From an uncultured Paraburkholderia sp. (lineage in GTDB: Bacteria > Pseudomonadota > Gammaproteobacteria > Burkholderiales > Burkholderiaceae): a DNA stretch of 64,000 bases. Location of the stretch: positions 1 to 64,000 of the forward strand of contig CALNWS010000012.1 of assembly GCA_940747215.1 (NCBI GenBank), in the 5' to 3' direction. Shown one piece after another: positions 42,350 through 52,918 of the stretch. How positions within the stretch are numbered: the first letter of the stretch is position 1; every line of letters starts with the position of its first letter. Made by a program: the position numbers and the translations under genes. The notes beneath the pieces are model-generated. The model was not told the origin of the DNA. It did not search any database and worked only from the letters and a program-made list of their open reading frames with translations.

Positions 42350-42739
42350 ATGGAACAGTCACACGAAGGCTACCCGCCGCCGGTCTATCGCAACGCCATC
42401 GAGCCGGAACGCGAGCGCAGCCTGCGCACGCTGACGCACGTGCTGTACGCGCTCTACGCAGTGTACTGGCTTACGGGTTGTCTCACCATCCTGATCGCGA
42501 TCATCATCAATTACGTGAAGCGGTCCGACACCGTGGGCACGCCTTACGAAGCGCATTTCGAGTGGCAGATCCGCTCGTTCTGGATGGCGCTCATCGGCTA
42601 TGCGGTGGGCATCGCGCTGCTGTTCGTCGTGATCGGCATTCCGCTGCTCTGGGCCGTCAGTATCTGGATGTTGTACCGTATTATCAAAGGCTGGCTGTAT
42701 CTGTACGATAACAAGCCGCTCGCAAACCCGCGTGCGTAG
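42350..42739 (+). CDS. DUF4870-type small membrane protein
   Basis: A 129-aa protein with about three hydrophobic helices (LYALYAVYWLTGCLTILIAIIINYV and two near the C-terminus) and the family-like FEWQIRSFW. Function unknown. The ATG at 42350 follows GGGAGGACGCAAGC, which decides it over an in-frame upstream start. It is probably the first gene of the downstream HIT-tat cluster or the tail of the his operon. Confidence 0.85.
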   Translation: MEQSHEGYPPPVYRNAIEPERERSLRTLTHVLYALYAVYWLTGCLTILIAIIINYVKRSDTVGTPYEAHFEWQIRSFWMALIGYAVGIALLFVVIGIPLLWAVSIWMLYRIIKGWLYLYDNKPLANPRA

Positions 42740-42827
42740 TTCTAAGTGCCGTCCGGGCGTTGCCGGATCGACGCCGGAGCGCGCAGCAGCGGATTCCGCA
42801 ACCAGCCCAATCTGCGTCAGGAATACG

Positions 42828-43193
42828 ATGAACCACGACCCGAACTGTCTGTTCTGCAAGATCGCCGTCGGTGAAATCCCGTCGACCAAAGTCCACGAAG
42901 ACGACGAATTCGTCGCCTTCCGCGATATTCGTCCGGCAGCCGAAACGCATGTGCTGGTGATTCCGCGCAAACACATCGCCACGCTCTCGAATTGCAGCGA
43001 AAGCGATGCGCCTCTGCTTGGTAAAATGATTGTTTGGGTGGCGCGTCTGGCCGAGCAGCTGGGCGTGGCGTACACCGGTGGTGAGACAGGTTTCCGCACG
43101 GTAATCAATACCGGTCCGGGCGGCGGGCAGGAAGTGTATCACTTGCACGCGCACATTCTCGCCGGGCCGCGTCCGTGGCAACGAATGGGTTGA
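42828..43193 (+). CDS. HIT-family nucleotide hydrolase
   Basis: A 121-aa histidine-triad protein (HinT-like) that hydrolyses nucleoside phosphoramidates. The triad reads HLHAHILAG; zinc-type cysteines CLFCK lie near the N-terminus. Its place before tatA is usual for Burkholderia. Confidence 0.94.
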   Translation: MNHDPNCLFCKIAVGEIPSTKVHEDDEFVAFRDIRPAAETHVLVIPRKHIATLSNCSESDAPLLGKMIVWVARLAEQLGVAYTGGETGFRTVINTGPGGGQEVYHLHAHILAGPRPWQRMG

Positions 43194-43279
43194 CGGAACG
43201 GCGCGGCCGTTGTTTTTAAGCATTGTAATTTTGCCGACGCGATCGTCTGGCCACAATGGCATGCCGCGTCGCGGGTTAA

Positions 43280-43627
<348 letters not shown>

Positions 43628-43666
43628 GCCGCGGTTCACCCGCGTTACTGACGGACATTCCACTTC

Positions 43667-44191
43667 ATGCTGGACCTCGGTCTAACCAAGATGGCGCTGA
43701 TCGGCGTCGTCGCACTGGTCGTACTCGGCCCTGAGCGGCTGCCACGCGTTGCCCGCACGGCGGGCGCGCTGTTCGGCCGCGCGCAGCGGTATATAAACGA
43801 CGTGAAAGCTGAAGTCACGCGCGAAATTGAACTCGACGAGCTACGTCGTATGAAGAGCGGGTTCGAGACGGCGGCGAGCAATGTCGAGCAGTCCGTTCAG
43901 GAGAATCTGCGCAAACACGAGAGCAAACTGAACAACGCGTGGAACGCCGGGACGTCGGTTTCATCGAGCATTGCCGGCGGCGCGCTGGAAAACGCCAGCA
44001 ATACCAATATGTCCTGGCCTACTGTCACACCGCCCGCAGAACCGAAGCGCAAGAACTGGCGTGTGAAGCAGTCGGCCATGCCCACGTGGTACAAGCGCGC
44101 CACCACGCGCCGAACGCGCGTGCAGTCCGGAGCGGCGCGCGTGGCGCGGCACACGCCGGCCACGATGCGTTGCCCGACGCGCTTCTTCTGA
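43667..44191 (+). CDS. tatB: Twin-arginine translocase subunit TatB
   Basis: TatB binds Tat substrates with TatC. The 174-aa protein has an N-terminal helix (KMALIGVVALVVLGPERLPRVARTAG) and an amphipathic coiled region, then a variable basic C-terminus. It lies 39 bases after tatA. Confidence 0.95.
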   Translation: MLDLGLTKMALIGVVALVVLGPERLPRVARTAGALFGRAQRYINDVKAEVTREIELDELRRMKSGFETAASNVEQSVQENLRKHESKLNNAWNAGTSVSSSIAGGALENASNTNMSWPTVTPPAEPKRKNWRVKQSAMPTWYKRATTRRTRVQSGAARVARHTPATMRCPTRFF

Positions 44192-44226
44192 TGATCAGGA
44201 ACGACAATCTCTAACCGAGGGCCGGT

Positions 44227-45009
44227 GTGAGCGACCCCCAGCAAACCCAGGACGAAGGCACTGAAGAGACCTTCATTTCCCACCTCGTTGAATTGCGCGA
44301 CCGCATCATTCGCGCCGGCCTCGCCGTCATCGTGGTATTCGTTGGGCTCGTCTACTGGGCGCCGGACATCTTCCGGCTGCTGGCGCGGCCCCTGATGCAG
44401 AATCTGCCGAAGGACGGCAAGATGATCGTCACCGACGTCACCGGCTCGTTCTTCGTGCCGATGAAGGTGACCATAATGGTAGCGTTCGTGATCGCGCTAC
44501 CCATCGTGCTCTATCAGATCTGGGCTTTCGTCGCGCCGGGGCTTTATCAGCACGAGAAAAAACTCGTCGGGCCGCTGGTGGGCAGCAGCTACACGCTGTT
44601 CCTGTGCGGCATAGCGTTCGCTTACTTCGTTGTGTTCCCCACCATCTTCCGCGTCATGGCGCACTATAACGCGCCGCTTGGCGCGGAGATGACAACGGAT
44701 ATCGACAATTACCTGAGCTTCGTGCTCACCATGTTCCTCGCATTCGGCGTGACGTTCGAAGTGCCGATTGTGGTGGTGATACTGGTCCGCATGAATCTTG
44801 TTACGCTGAAGAAGCTGAGAGAGATTCGCCCGTACGTGGTGGTGGGCGCATTTGTGATCTCAGCGGTGGTTACGCCGCCGGACGTGTTCTCGCAGCTCAT
44901 TCTCGCCATTCCGCTCATCGTGCTCTACGAGGCCGGCATTATCGCGGCGCGGTTGTTCGTGGGTAAGCAGCCAGTTGCAGTCGAAGACAGTAGCAGCGCG
45001 CCAGAGTAG
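44227..45009 (+). CDS. tatC: Twin-arginine translocase subunit TatC
   Basis: TatC is the signal-peptide receptor of the Tat pathway. The 260-aa protein has six helices and the conserved SHLVELRDR start, Y-Q-I-W-A-F-V-A-P-G-L-Y loop and PPDVFSQ near the C-terminus. It starts with GTG at 44227. The Tat system is complete although one classic client, the Rieske protein at 47.4 kb, is broken. Confidence 0.97.
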   Translation: MSDPQQTQDEGTEETFISHLVELRDRIIRAGLAVIVVFVGLVYWAPDIFRLLARPLMQNLPKDGKMIVTDVTGSFFVPMKVTIMVAFVIALPIVLYQIWAFVAPGLYQHEKKLVGPLVGSSYTLFLCGIAFAYFVVFPTIFRVMAHYNAPLGAEMTTDIDNYLSFVLTMFLAFGVTFEVPIVVVILVRMNLVTLKKLREIRPYVVVGAFVISAVVTPPDVFSQLILAIPLIVLYEAGIIAARLFVGKQPVAVEDSSSAPE

Positions 45010-45044
45010 ATGGCGCGGGTCTGAAAAATCCGGTTGATGCAAAG

Positions 45045-45075
45045 AAAGGCAGTCTGTCGCGGACTGCCTTTTTGT
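45045..45075 (+). terminator. Terminator after tatC
   Basis: A 10-bp stem (AAAGGCAGTC / GACTGCCTTT) with a 7-base loop is followed by TTTGTTT, 36 bases after the tatC stop, and faces the convergent protease gene. Confidence 0.9.
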
Positions 45076-45133
45076 TTGTGTGAGCTCCTTTGCCCGAGCC
45101 GCTGCCGGTCAACCCGGAGAATCAACTAGGCCG

Positions 45134-46357
<1,224 letters not shown>

Positions 46358-46376
46358 CTGAAGACTAGAGGAATAT

Positions 46377-47123
46377 ATGGATCGGATTGAACTTAAATTG
46401 TACTTGAACAACCTCCTTGAAACCGCTCGCTTCAAGGACTACTGCCCTAATGGTTTGCAAGTCGAAGGGCAACGAAAGATCAACAAGCTCGCAACCGGTG
46501 TCACCGCCTCCGTGGCCTTCCTCGAAGCCGCGCTCGACTGGAACGCCGACGCGGTCCTCGTCCACCACGGCTACTTCTGGCGCAACGAAGCGCTGCAGAT
46601 CACGGGCCGCAAGCATGCGCGCCTCAAACTGCTCCTCGCCAACGACCTCAACCTCTTCGCCTATCACCTGCCGCTCGACGACCATCCGGAGTTTGGCAAC
46701 AACGCGCAGATCGGCGTCAAGATGGGCTGGATCGGCGACGCGCGTTTCGGCGAAAACGACTTCGGCTGGCTCGCCACGCTGTCCATGCCGATCACGCTCT
46801 CGCACCTCACCGCCGAAATCGAGCAGACGCTTGGCCGCGCGCCGCTCGTATTCGGCGATCCCGACTGGGAACTGCGCCGCGTCGCGTGGTGCACGGGCGC
46901 CGCACAAGGCATGTTCGACGCCGCGATCAGCGCGGGCGCGGACGTCTATGTGACGGGTGAAGTGTCGGAGTCGGTCATGCACACGTCGGCGGAAAGCGGT
47001 GTGGCTTTCGTGGCGGCCGGCCACCATGCAACGGAGCGATTCGGCGTGCAGGCAGTGGGCAAACATCTGTCCGAACAATTCGATATCGAACACCTCTTTA
47101 TCGATATCCCTAATCCCGTTTGA
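46377..47123 (+). CDS. Nif3-like dinuclear metal center protein
   Basis: A 248-aa NIF3/YbgI-family protein; family members bind two metals and may act as GTP cyclohydrolase I type 2 or have other roles. Metal-binding motifs are VLVHHGYFWR, YHLPLDDHPEFGNN and the C-terminal AGHHATERFG. It is divergent from the protease with only 19 bases between starts, so their promoters overlap the coding ends. Confidence 0.94.
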   Translation: MDRIELKLYLNNLLETARFKDYCPNGLQVEGQRKINKLATGVTASVAFLEAALDWNADAVLVHHGYFWRNEALQITGRKHARLKLLLANDLNLFAYHLPLDDHPEFGNNAQIGVKMGWIGDARFGENDFGWLATLSMPITLSHLTAEIEQTLGRAPLVFGDPDWELRRVAWCTGAAQGMFDAAISAGADVYVTGEVSESVMHTSAESGVAFVAAGHHATERFGVQAVGKHLSEQFDIEHLFIDIPNPV

Positions 47124-47354
47124 ATTGCAAGAAATACGTAAAACGCATTAGAGAAGAAAAAAGTATGAATAATGAAGAGGGCACTTAAAAGGAGGTGCAA
47201 AAAGGTTTGCGCTGCGTACGGAGATACCTTGATTTATCAAGGGTTTCGCACGGTTTTTGGTAATCAGCCATTGTAAATGGCGACTCCATTCGCGCAAACT
47301 AGCGGCGGTAGAAGCGACGTGAAGGAAAAATCCAACTCAGAAGTGGGGCGTGTG

Positions 47355-47946
47355 ATGCGAGACAAGGAAGATGAACGCGTCGACAGCTGCCGCCGTACCT
47401 AGCTGATTGCGACGACCGCAGCAGGTGGCATAGAGGCGTTGCCACCATTATACCCTTTGTTAGTTCGTTTGCACCATCTGAAAAGGCCAAGGCAGCAGGC
47501 GCGCCGGTCGAAGTGGATATCAGTGATCTCAAGCTCGGCGACATGAAAACCGTCGCCTGGCGAGGCAAGCCGGTGTGGATCATCAACCGCACCGACAAGA
47601 TGCTCGCCGATGTACAGAAAGCCGATAACGAAGTAGCGGATCCCCACACCAAGAATCCTTTTTCGATGCCGTTGCCGAAGTACTGCAACAACGAGTACCG
47701 CTCCCGCAGTGACCACAAGAACCTTTTCGTCGCCGTCGCCGTGTGCACCCATCTGGGCTGCACGCCGACGCCACGCTTTCAGGAAGGGCCGCCGCAGCCT
47801 AATCTTCCAGACGACTGGCCAGGCAGCTTCCTGTGCCCCTGCCATGGCTCCACGTACGATATGGCCGGCCGCGTCTTCAAGAACAAACCGGCGCCGCAGA
47901 ACCTCGATATCCCGCCTTACATGTTCACGTCGGCCACTGGTCTCGT
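47355..47946 (+). pseudogene. petA: Rieske iron-sulfur subunit of cytochrome bc1, broken
   Basis: The Rieske protein passes electrons from quinol to cytochrome c1 and is exported by Tat. The N-terminus MRDKEDERVDSCRRT is followed by TAG at 47400-47402 where Trp is expected (TGG to TAG), inside the Tat signal. A frameshift near 47430 follows. From 47460 the mature domain is well kept, including KNPFSMPLPKYCNNEY, the cluster ligands CTHLGC and CPCHGST, and IPPYMFTSATGLV. There the gene ends by fusion to petB sequence, losing its last residues and stop. 47124-47354 is AT-rich and holds no gene. Confidence 0.92.
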
Positions 47947-48019
47947 CACGGGCGCGTCGATGTTCTTCGTAGCATCATCTGCACATGTTCTGCGGGCTGA
48001 TGTACGGCTCGTATCGCAA
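47947..48019 (+). pseudogene. petB: Short internal fragment of cytochrome b
   Basis: Directly after the truncated petA the sequence reads TGASMFFV and then, one frame over, HMFCGLMYGSYR. This matches the cytochrome b segment around HSTGASAFF...HMFRGLMYGSYR, near the second haem-ligand helix. Only about 25 codons of a ~460-codon gene remain, with an internal indel and a Cys for the conserved Arg. The identification rests on about 20 residues but sits exactly where petB belongs. Confidence 0.78.
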
Positions 48020-48229
48020 TTGTCGGCTTCCAGCAGGTCATTCCGGGGACGATGTCGCCGGTAGATTATGATTCTGCTGTGGCCGACCTTGTGTCGTACC
48101 TGTCGTGGATGTCCGAGCCGACCCAGAAAACCCGCAAGCAGCTCGGCGTGTGGGTGCTGATGTTCCTTGGAATATTGAGCTTTTTCGCTTGGCGACTGAA
48201 CGCCGCGTACTGGAAACATATCAAATAAT
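48020..48229 (+). pseudogene. petC: 3' remnant of cytochrome c1
   Basis: The last ~69 codons of petC remain: IVGFQQVIPGTMSPVDYD, LVSYLSWMSEPTQKTRKQLG and the C-terminal membrane anchor VWVLMFLGILSFFAWRL ending AAYWKHIK and TAA at 48227-48229. The haem-binding CxxCH domain is gone. The 5' side joins the petB fragment near 48018. With petA and petB this shows two large deletions in one operon. Confidence 0.93.
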
Positions 48230-48249
48230 CACGTTGTCACCCGGCGTGG

Positions 48250-48297
48250 GGCCGGCGCTAGGAAAAACTGTTCAGCATGTTTTTCCTAGCGCCGGCC
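48250..48297. terminator. Perfect 19-bp stem-loop before sspA
   Basis: Arms at 48250-48268 and 48279-48297 are perfect complements (GGCCGGCGCTAGGAAAAAC and its reverse complement) around a 10-base loop. It lies 20 bases after the petC stop and 26 before sspA. It is probably the terminator of the former pet operon or an attenuator for sspA. The T tract is inside the stem rather than after it, which is unusual. Confidence 0.75.
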
Positions 48298-48323
48298 TTT
48301 CAGCTTTTTGAGGAAACGTAAAC

Positions 48324-48935
48324 ATGATGGTTCTGTATTCCGGCACAATTTGCCCGTTCTCCCAGCGCTGCCGGCTGGTGTTGTTCGAAAAGGGCATGGA
48401 CTTCGAGATTCGCGACGTCGACCTGTTTAACAAGCCGGAAGACATCGCCGTGATGAATCCGTATGGTCAGGTACCGATTCTCGTCGAACGGGACCTGATT
48501 CTGTACGAATCTAACATCATCAACGAATATATTGACGAGCGCTTCCCGCACCCGCAACTGATGCCGGCCGACCCGGTTCAGCGCGCCCGCGCCCGCCTGT
48601 TCCTGCTGAACTTCGAAAAGGAACTGTTCGTTCACGTCGGCACGCTCGAAAACGGGAAGGGCAAGGCCGCCGAGAAGAACCACGAAAAGGCACGTCTCGC
48701 GATTCGCGACCGTCTCACGCAGCTCGCGCCGATCTTCCTGAAGAACAAGTATATGCTGGGCGAAGAGTTCTCCATGCTCGACGTCGCGATCGCGCCGCTG
48801 CTGTGGCGCCTTGATCACTACGGCATCGAACTGTCGAAGAACGCCGCGCCGCTCATGAAGTACGCCGAGCGCATTTTCAGCAATCCGGCCTATATCGAAG
48901 CGCTGACGCCGTCGGAAAAGGTGATGCGTCGTTGA
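48324..48935 (+). CDS. sspA: Stringent starvation protein A
   Basis: SspA is a GST-fold protein that binds RNA polymerase and alters transcription in starvation and acid stress. The 203-aa protein has the thioredoxin-like N-domain (LYSGTICPFSQRCRLVL, GQVPILVERD, YESNIINEYID) and an all-helical C-domain. The start GTAAACATGATG leaves two possible ATGs (48324 or 48327). It follows the dead pet operon and precedes sspB, the usual order. Confidence 0.95.
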   Translation: MMVLYSGTICPFSQRCRLVLFEKGMDFEIRDVDLFNKPEDIAVMNPYGQVPILVERDLILYESNIINEYIDERFPHPQLMPADPVQRARARLFLLNFEKELFVHVGTLENGKGKAAEKNHEKARLAIRDRLTQLAPIFLKNKYMLGEEFSMLDVAIAPLLWRLDHYGIELSKNAAPLMKYAERIFSNPAYIEALTPSEKVMRR

Positions 48936-49015
48936 GTTTGGCCTGAGTTTGCTTTGCGGAGCGGGCGCCGCGCGCCTCAATTTGCGCGGGCCCGCGCCCG
49001 GTAAGAGGACTGTTG

Positions 49016-49507
49016 ATGCAAGAGATTTCCACCAAGCCTTACCTGCTGCGCGCCCTGTACGAGTGGTGCACGGATAACGGCTACACGCCGCACATCGCCG
49101 TGCGGGTCGACAACCAGGTCCGCGTGCCGCGTCAGTTCGTGCGCGACAACGAGATCGTGTTGAACATCAGCTTCGAGGCCACGAGCCAGCTGCAGATGGG
49201 CAACGAGTGGGTCGAGTTCAGCGCGCGTTTCTCCGGCAAATCGCACAAGATCGAGGTGCCCGTCGCCAACATTCTCGCGATCTATGCGCGGGAAAACGGG
49301 CAGGGCATGGCATTCCCGGTCGATTCGGCGGGTGGCGAAGCGCTGGACTCCGGCGCGGACGCGGAACTCGCCGACGAAACCGAAGCGCCCGCCGCGCCGC
49401 GCGCTGTGGAGCCGCTGTCGGCGAAAGCCGAACGCGCCACGGACGACGATCAGCCTGACGACGGATCAAAAGGTGGCGGAAGGGCTCGCCTTAAGATCGT
49501 GAAATGA
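49016..49507 (+). CDS. sspB: ClpXP adaptor SspB
   Basis: SspB delivers ssrA-tagged proteins to ClpXP. The 163-aa protein has the ssrA-binding domain (STKPYLLRALYEWC, PHIAVRVDN, NEIVLNIS, FSARFSGKSHKIEVPVANILAIYARENGQGM), an acidic linker and a C-terminal ClpX-binding tail ARLKIVK. I chose the ATG at 49016 over the TTG at 49013; AAGAGGA lies upstream. Confidence 0.95.
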   Translation: MQEISTKPYLLRALYEWCTDNGYTPHIAVRVDNQVRVPRQFVRDNEIVLNISFEATSQLQMGNEWVEFSARFSGKSHKIEVPVANILAIYARENGQGMAFPVDSAGGEALDSGADAELADETEAPAAPRAVEPLSAKAERATDDDQPDDGSKGGGRARLKIVK

Positions 49508-49526
49508 ATTAGAATCACGGCCTCAC

Positions 49527-49602
49527 GCCGGCTTAGCTCATAAGGTAGAGCGCTTGACTTGTAATCATGAGGTGGCGGGTTCGAGTCCTGCAGCCGGCAC
49601 CA
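49527..49602 (+). tRNA. tRNA-Thr (anticodon TGT)
   Basis: A 76-base cloverleaf with a perfect 7-bp acceptor stem (GCCGGCT / AGCCGGC), encoded CCA at 49600-49602, a T-loop GTTCGAGTC and anticodon TGT at 49560-49562. The anticodon stem CTTGA / TCATG has one T-T mismatch at positions 28-42. It lies 19 bases after sspB and is followed by a strong terminator. Confidence 0.95.
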
Positions 49603-49610
49603 GTTGTACG

Positions 49611-49649
49611 AAAACGGGGTTTCTGTTCAGTCAGAAACCCCGTTTTTTT
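49611..49649 (+). terminator. Terminator after tRNA-Thr
   Basis: A 15-bp perfect stem (AAAACGGGGTTTCTG and complement) with a 6-base loop TTCAGT, followed by a T-run through 49649. Confidence 0.96.
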
Positions 49650-49808
49650 ATTTCATTGCTAAATATTTTTAGTCTTTGTTTTTGCGACCTGTTAAATTGG
49701 CTGGTAGCGCTTTCATTAATGTTGCTTAATCGGCTGAAAACGGAATATGCGTGCGAATGCAACGGTGAAAACACCAAATAGCGTGATATGGATTTATGAA
49801 AAGAAATG

Positions 49809-49849
49809 CGAGCCGCGGGTGCAGCGTGTCGCGCGCGGCTCGAGCTTTT
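49809..49849 (+). terminator. Isolated GC hairpin with short T tail
   Basis: A 9-bp perfect stem (CGAGCCGCG / CGCGGCTCG) with a 16-base loop is followed by AGCTTTT. It sits in a 670-base AT-rich stretch (49603-50273) where I see no protein gene, so it may end an unknown RNA or be a relic. A TATAAT-like sequence occurs near 49955 without a clear -35. Confidence 0.45.
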
Positions 49850-50273
49850 GAATGTAGTTGGCGCTTCGTATTTTTTAATAAAGCCGCGCCGCAGCCAGTC
49901 TCTCAGGTTCTTTTTGTTTGGAACGGTTTTTATCCCAATTGTTGAGAAGAACTATAATACCGTTCCCGCCTTGATATGTCCATTATATGACGTGCGATTT
50001 CAATAATCGCGGTAAACCGATTGCGACATAACAGCAAAGTCTAGGGATTCATTCGGCATATTCGATGGTGTTCGCGGCATTAGATGTGCAAAGGTCGTCC
50101 GCATCCTTAATGCGTTTGAGGCTCTCGAGGACGGGCTTTCCAGCGATCTTCACCTTTCCGGACCAAGGGATCACGTACCGCAATCGCGGACGAGAGAGGT
50201 ACTATTCAGGCGTCAGTCAGTTGCCGTCCCCTGCTGATTGCATCATTACCGCACTACCCATCCCACCTGAAAC

Positions 50274-51388
50274 ATGACCAGCCCTGCAACCATCACTTGG
50301 CCTGAGGCCGACGGTCCCCGCACCGCGCTCTGGCGCTCCGAAGCATCGGTACCGCTTCCCAAGCGCGTCGTGATCGCCGACGACCCACGACTACCGACTC
50401 CGCCTACCGGCCCGCCTGCGAAGGCATCGCGTTGCTGTGGAATGGCGACCTCCAGAACGCGCGCCAACTGTTGCAAGCCGTCACGCGGCGTCTGGAGCGC
50501 AAACCGCGCAAGCGCGGTGACACGCCGCTCGACGCGTTCAATCTCCATGGTCAGGCGCAGTCGCAGCGCGCCCGCACACTCGGCATGATCCTGATTCCGC
50601 TCGACGCGACCTACACGATCTCGCTGCGCCGCGCCCCGGACGTGCAACAGGCCTGCATCGAGACATATGGTCCATCGACCGGAGAGGCGTCCGTCGTCTC
50701 GCTGCGTGAAGTGCTCGGCATGATCGGCGCGCATGAGTGGCCGCAAGAAGGACGTCGAGATTCCGGCGTTGGGCGAGCGCATCCATCCGCACTACGGCGT
50801 GTTTTCACCGTGCGCGGCGAGTACGTGGATCTCGGCGCGCAAGCGCCGCTGCCGTCGCTGAACAAGGCGTTCGATGTCGGCACCGGCACGGACGTGCTGT
50901 CGGCACTGCTTGCGAAACGTGGCGTAAAGAAAATCGTCGCCACCGATCAGGATCCACGCGCGCTTGTCTGTGCCCGTGAAAATATCTCGCGGCTCGGTTA
51001 TGATAAGCAAGTCGAGATCGAGCGGGCGGATCTGTTTCCGGAAGGGCGCGCACCGCTCGTCGTTTGCAATCCGCCGTGGCTGCCGGCGTCGCCGATCGAG
51101 TACGCGATCTACGATCCTGAAAGCCGCATGCTGCTCGGCTTCCTGAATGGACTCGCGGATCACCTGTCGCTAGGCGGCGAGGGCTGGCTCATCATGTCGG
51201 ATTTTGCAGCGCATCTCGGCCTGCGCACGCGCGAGTGGCTACTTGAGGCGATCGAAAAGGCGGGACTGACGGTGATCGGACGCGAAGACATTCGTTCGCG
51301 CCATCCGAAATCAACCGATGAGAACGACGCGCTACACGCCGCGCGCGTCGCCGGGGTCACGTCGTTGTGGCGGCTCAAAGCCGTTTAG
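50274..51388 (+). pseudogene. Class I SAM-dependent methyltransferase, frameshifted
   Basis: From ATG 50274 the first frame gives ATITWPEADGPRTALWRSE and is lost near 50390; the next frame continues ACEGIALLWNGDLQNARQLL. Near 50740-50815 two opposite indels leave an out-of-frame stretch where RKKDVEIPALGERIHPHYGVFSPVRGEY is expected. The catalytic domain then follows: motif I FDVGTGTDVLSALL (Asp replaces the last Gly), KKIVATDQDPRAL, and motif IV VVCNPPWLPA typical of N- or Q-methyltransferases. It ends at 51388. Substrate unknown. The 50432-51388 frame is open, but its product would be abnormal. Confidence 0.78.
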
Positions 51389-51415
51389 CGCTAGTGAGTG
51401 AGCTCGGCGCGCCTG

Positions 51416-52662
51416 CTAACTCGGTGCCGAGGTGCACGCCCTGAGCGGCAACCTGGCCGTCGCGAAACACCCGGTCAGCAGATAGCCGCCGGTGGGCGCT
51501 TCCCAGTCGAGCATTTCGCCGGCGCAAAAAACGCCCGGTAGACGCTCGATCATCAGCCGGTCATTCATTGTCTCGAACGGAACGCCGCTGGCCGTGCTGA
51601 TGGCTTCCTCGATCGGGCGGGCGCGCAGCAACCGCACCGGCAGCGCCTTGATCGCACGCGCGACGGTCTCCGCGTCCGCGAATGCTTCCTTCGAGAGCAT
51701 TTCATGCAGCAACGCGAGTTTTACGCTGCCAATGCCGATTCGCCCTGCAGATGACTCGACATCGAACGCGACCCGCGAGGCCGCGCGACTTCAGCGATGA
51801 CACGCTGCAAGGCTAGGCTTGGCGCCAGATCCAGCGAAATGGTGACACTGCCGTCGGCAAGAATTCGCTCGCGAATCGCCGACGACATCGCGTAGATCAG
51901 GCTCCCTTCGAGGTCCGTTTCGGTCAGAAGTATTTCACCTTGTCGATTTTGGACTTTATTGTCTACATCGGTGAGTGAAATGGCGACGGGCTTGACCGGC
52001 CGACCCGCGAAACGCTCGCGCAGATAAGGGCTCCAGTCCGCGTCGAAGCCGCAGTTCGCGGGGTGCAACGGTGCGACGGACACGCCGCGCGCCCCTAGCA
52101 GCGGCACCCACGCGGCGTCCGAACCGAGCCGCGGCCAGCTCGCGCCGCCGAGCGCCAGTACGACCGCGTCGCACGTCACTTTTTGCTCGCCGTCGGGCGT
52201 GGAGAAGCGCAGCGCCGATGCCGCGCGCTCGTCGCCAGCGTCCCAGCCGATCCATTTGTGGCGCATGTGGAACCCCACGCCCGCTTCGCGCAGCGATGCA
52301 GCCAGGCGCGCAGCATCGGCGCGGCTTTCATGTCGGTGGGGAAGACGCGTCCCGAGCTGCCGACGAACGTCTCGACGTCCAACGTCTTCAGCCATGTGCG
52401 CAAGGCGTCCGGGCTGAACGCATCCAGCAAAACCACGATCTGGTTGCGGCGCCTGCCGTAACGATCCAGAAACGGCTCGAGCGGCTCCGAATGCGTGATG
52501 TTCATGCCACCCTTTGCCCGCATCAGAAATTTGCGGCCGACGGAGGGCATCGCATCGTAGACGTCGACCTGCACGCCTTGCGCGGCGAGCGCCTCCGCGG
52601 CCATCAGGCCGGCGAGGCCGCCGCCGATCACGGCTACACGGGCGGATTAAGGAAGAGGGCAT
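51416..52662 (-). pseudogene. HI0933/TIGR03862-type flavoprotein, multiply frameshifted
   Basis: A family of NAD(P)/FAD-dependent oxidoreductases of unknown role. Pieces are the FAD motif IGGGLAGLMAAEALAAQG and AKGGMNITHSEP in one frame; MRHKWIGWDA, ALGGASWPRLGSD, and DLEGSLIYAMSSAIRE in a second; and FCAGEMLDWEAPTGGYLL in a third. Frame changes lie near 52645, 52290 and 51747 (one missing base at the last). The ATG at 52662 is the likely original start. Confidence 0.82.
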
Positions 52663-52918
52663 GAGATTCTGCGGATAGCCCGGAATACGCAGCCGAAGGG
52701 CGCTATTTTCACACCGGGGCTGGTGTATGGCAAACGGGCAAACCGCCAAGCGGCGAGGCTAAAAACGCCGACACACCGAAGCTCACAGCAAACTCGGTTC
52801 GCCAGAGAGAAACTCGTGGGAGCAACAGACAGCAAACCACGGCCCGTACGAGCTGCAACGCTGCCGCCGTGTACGAGCCGCGAATGCGTGGCGTGCGCGG
52901 GCGCGCGATCAGTCCGGT

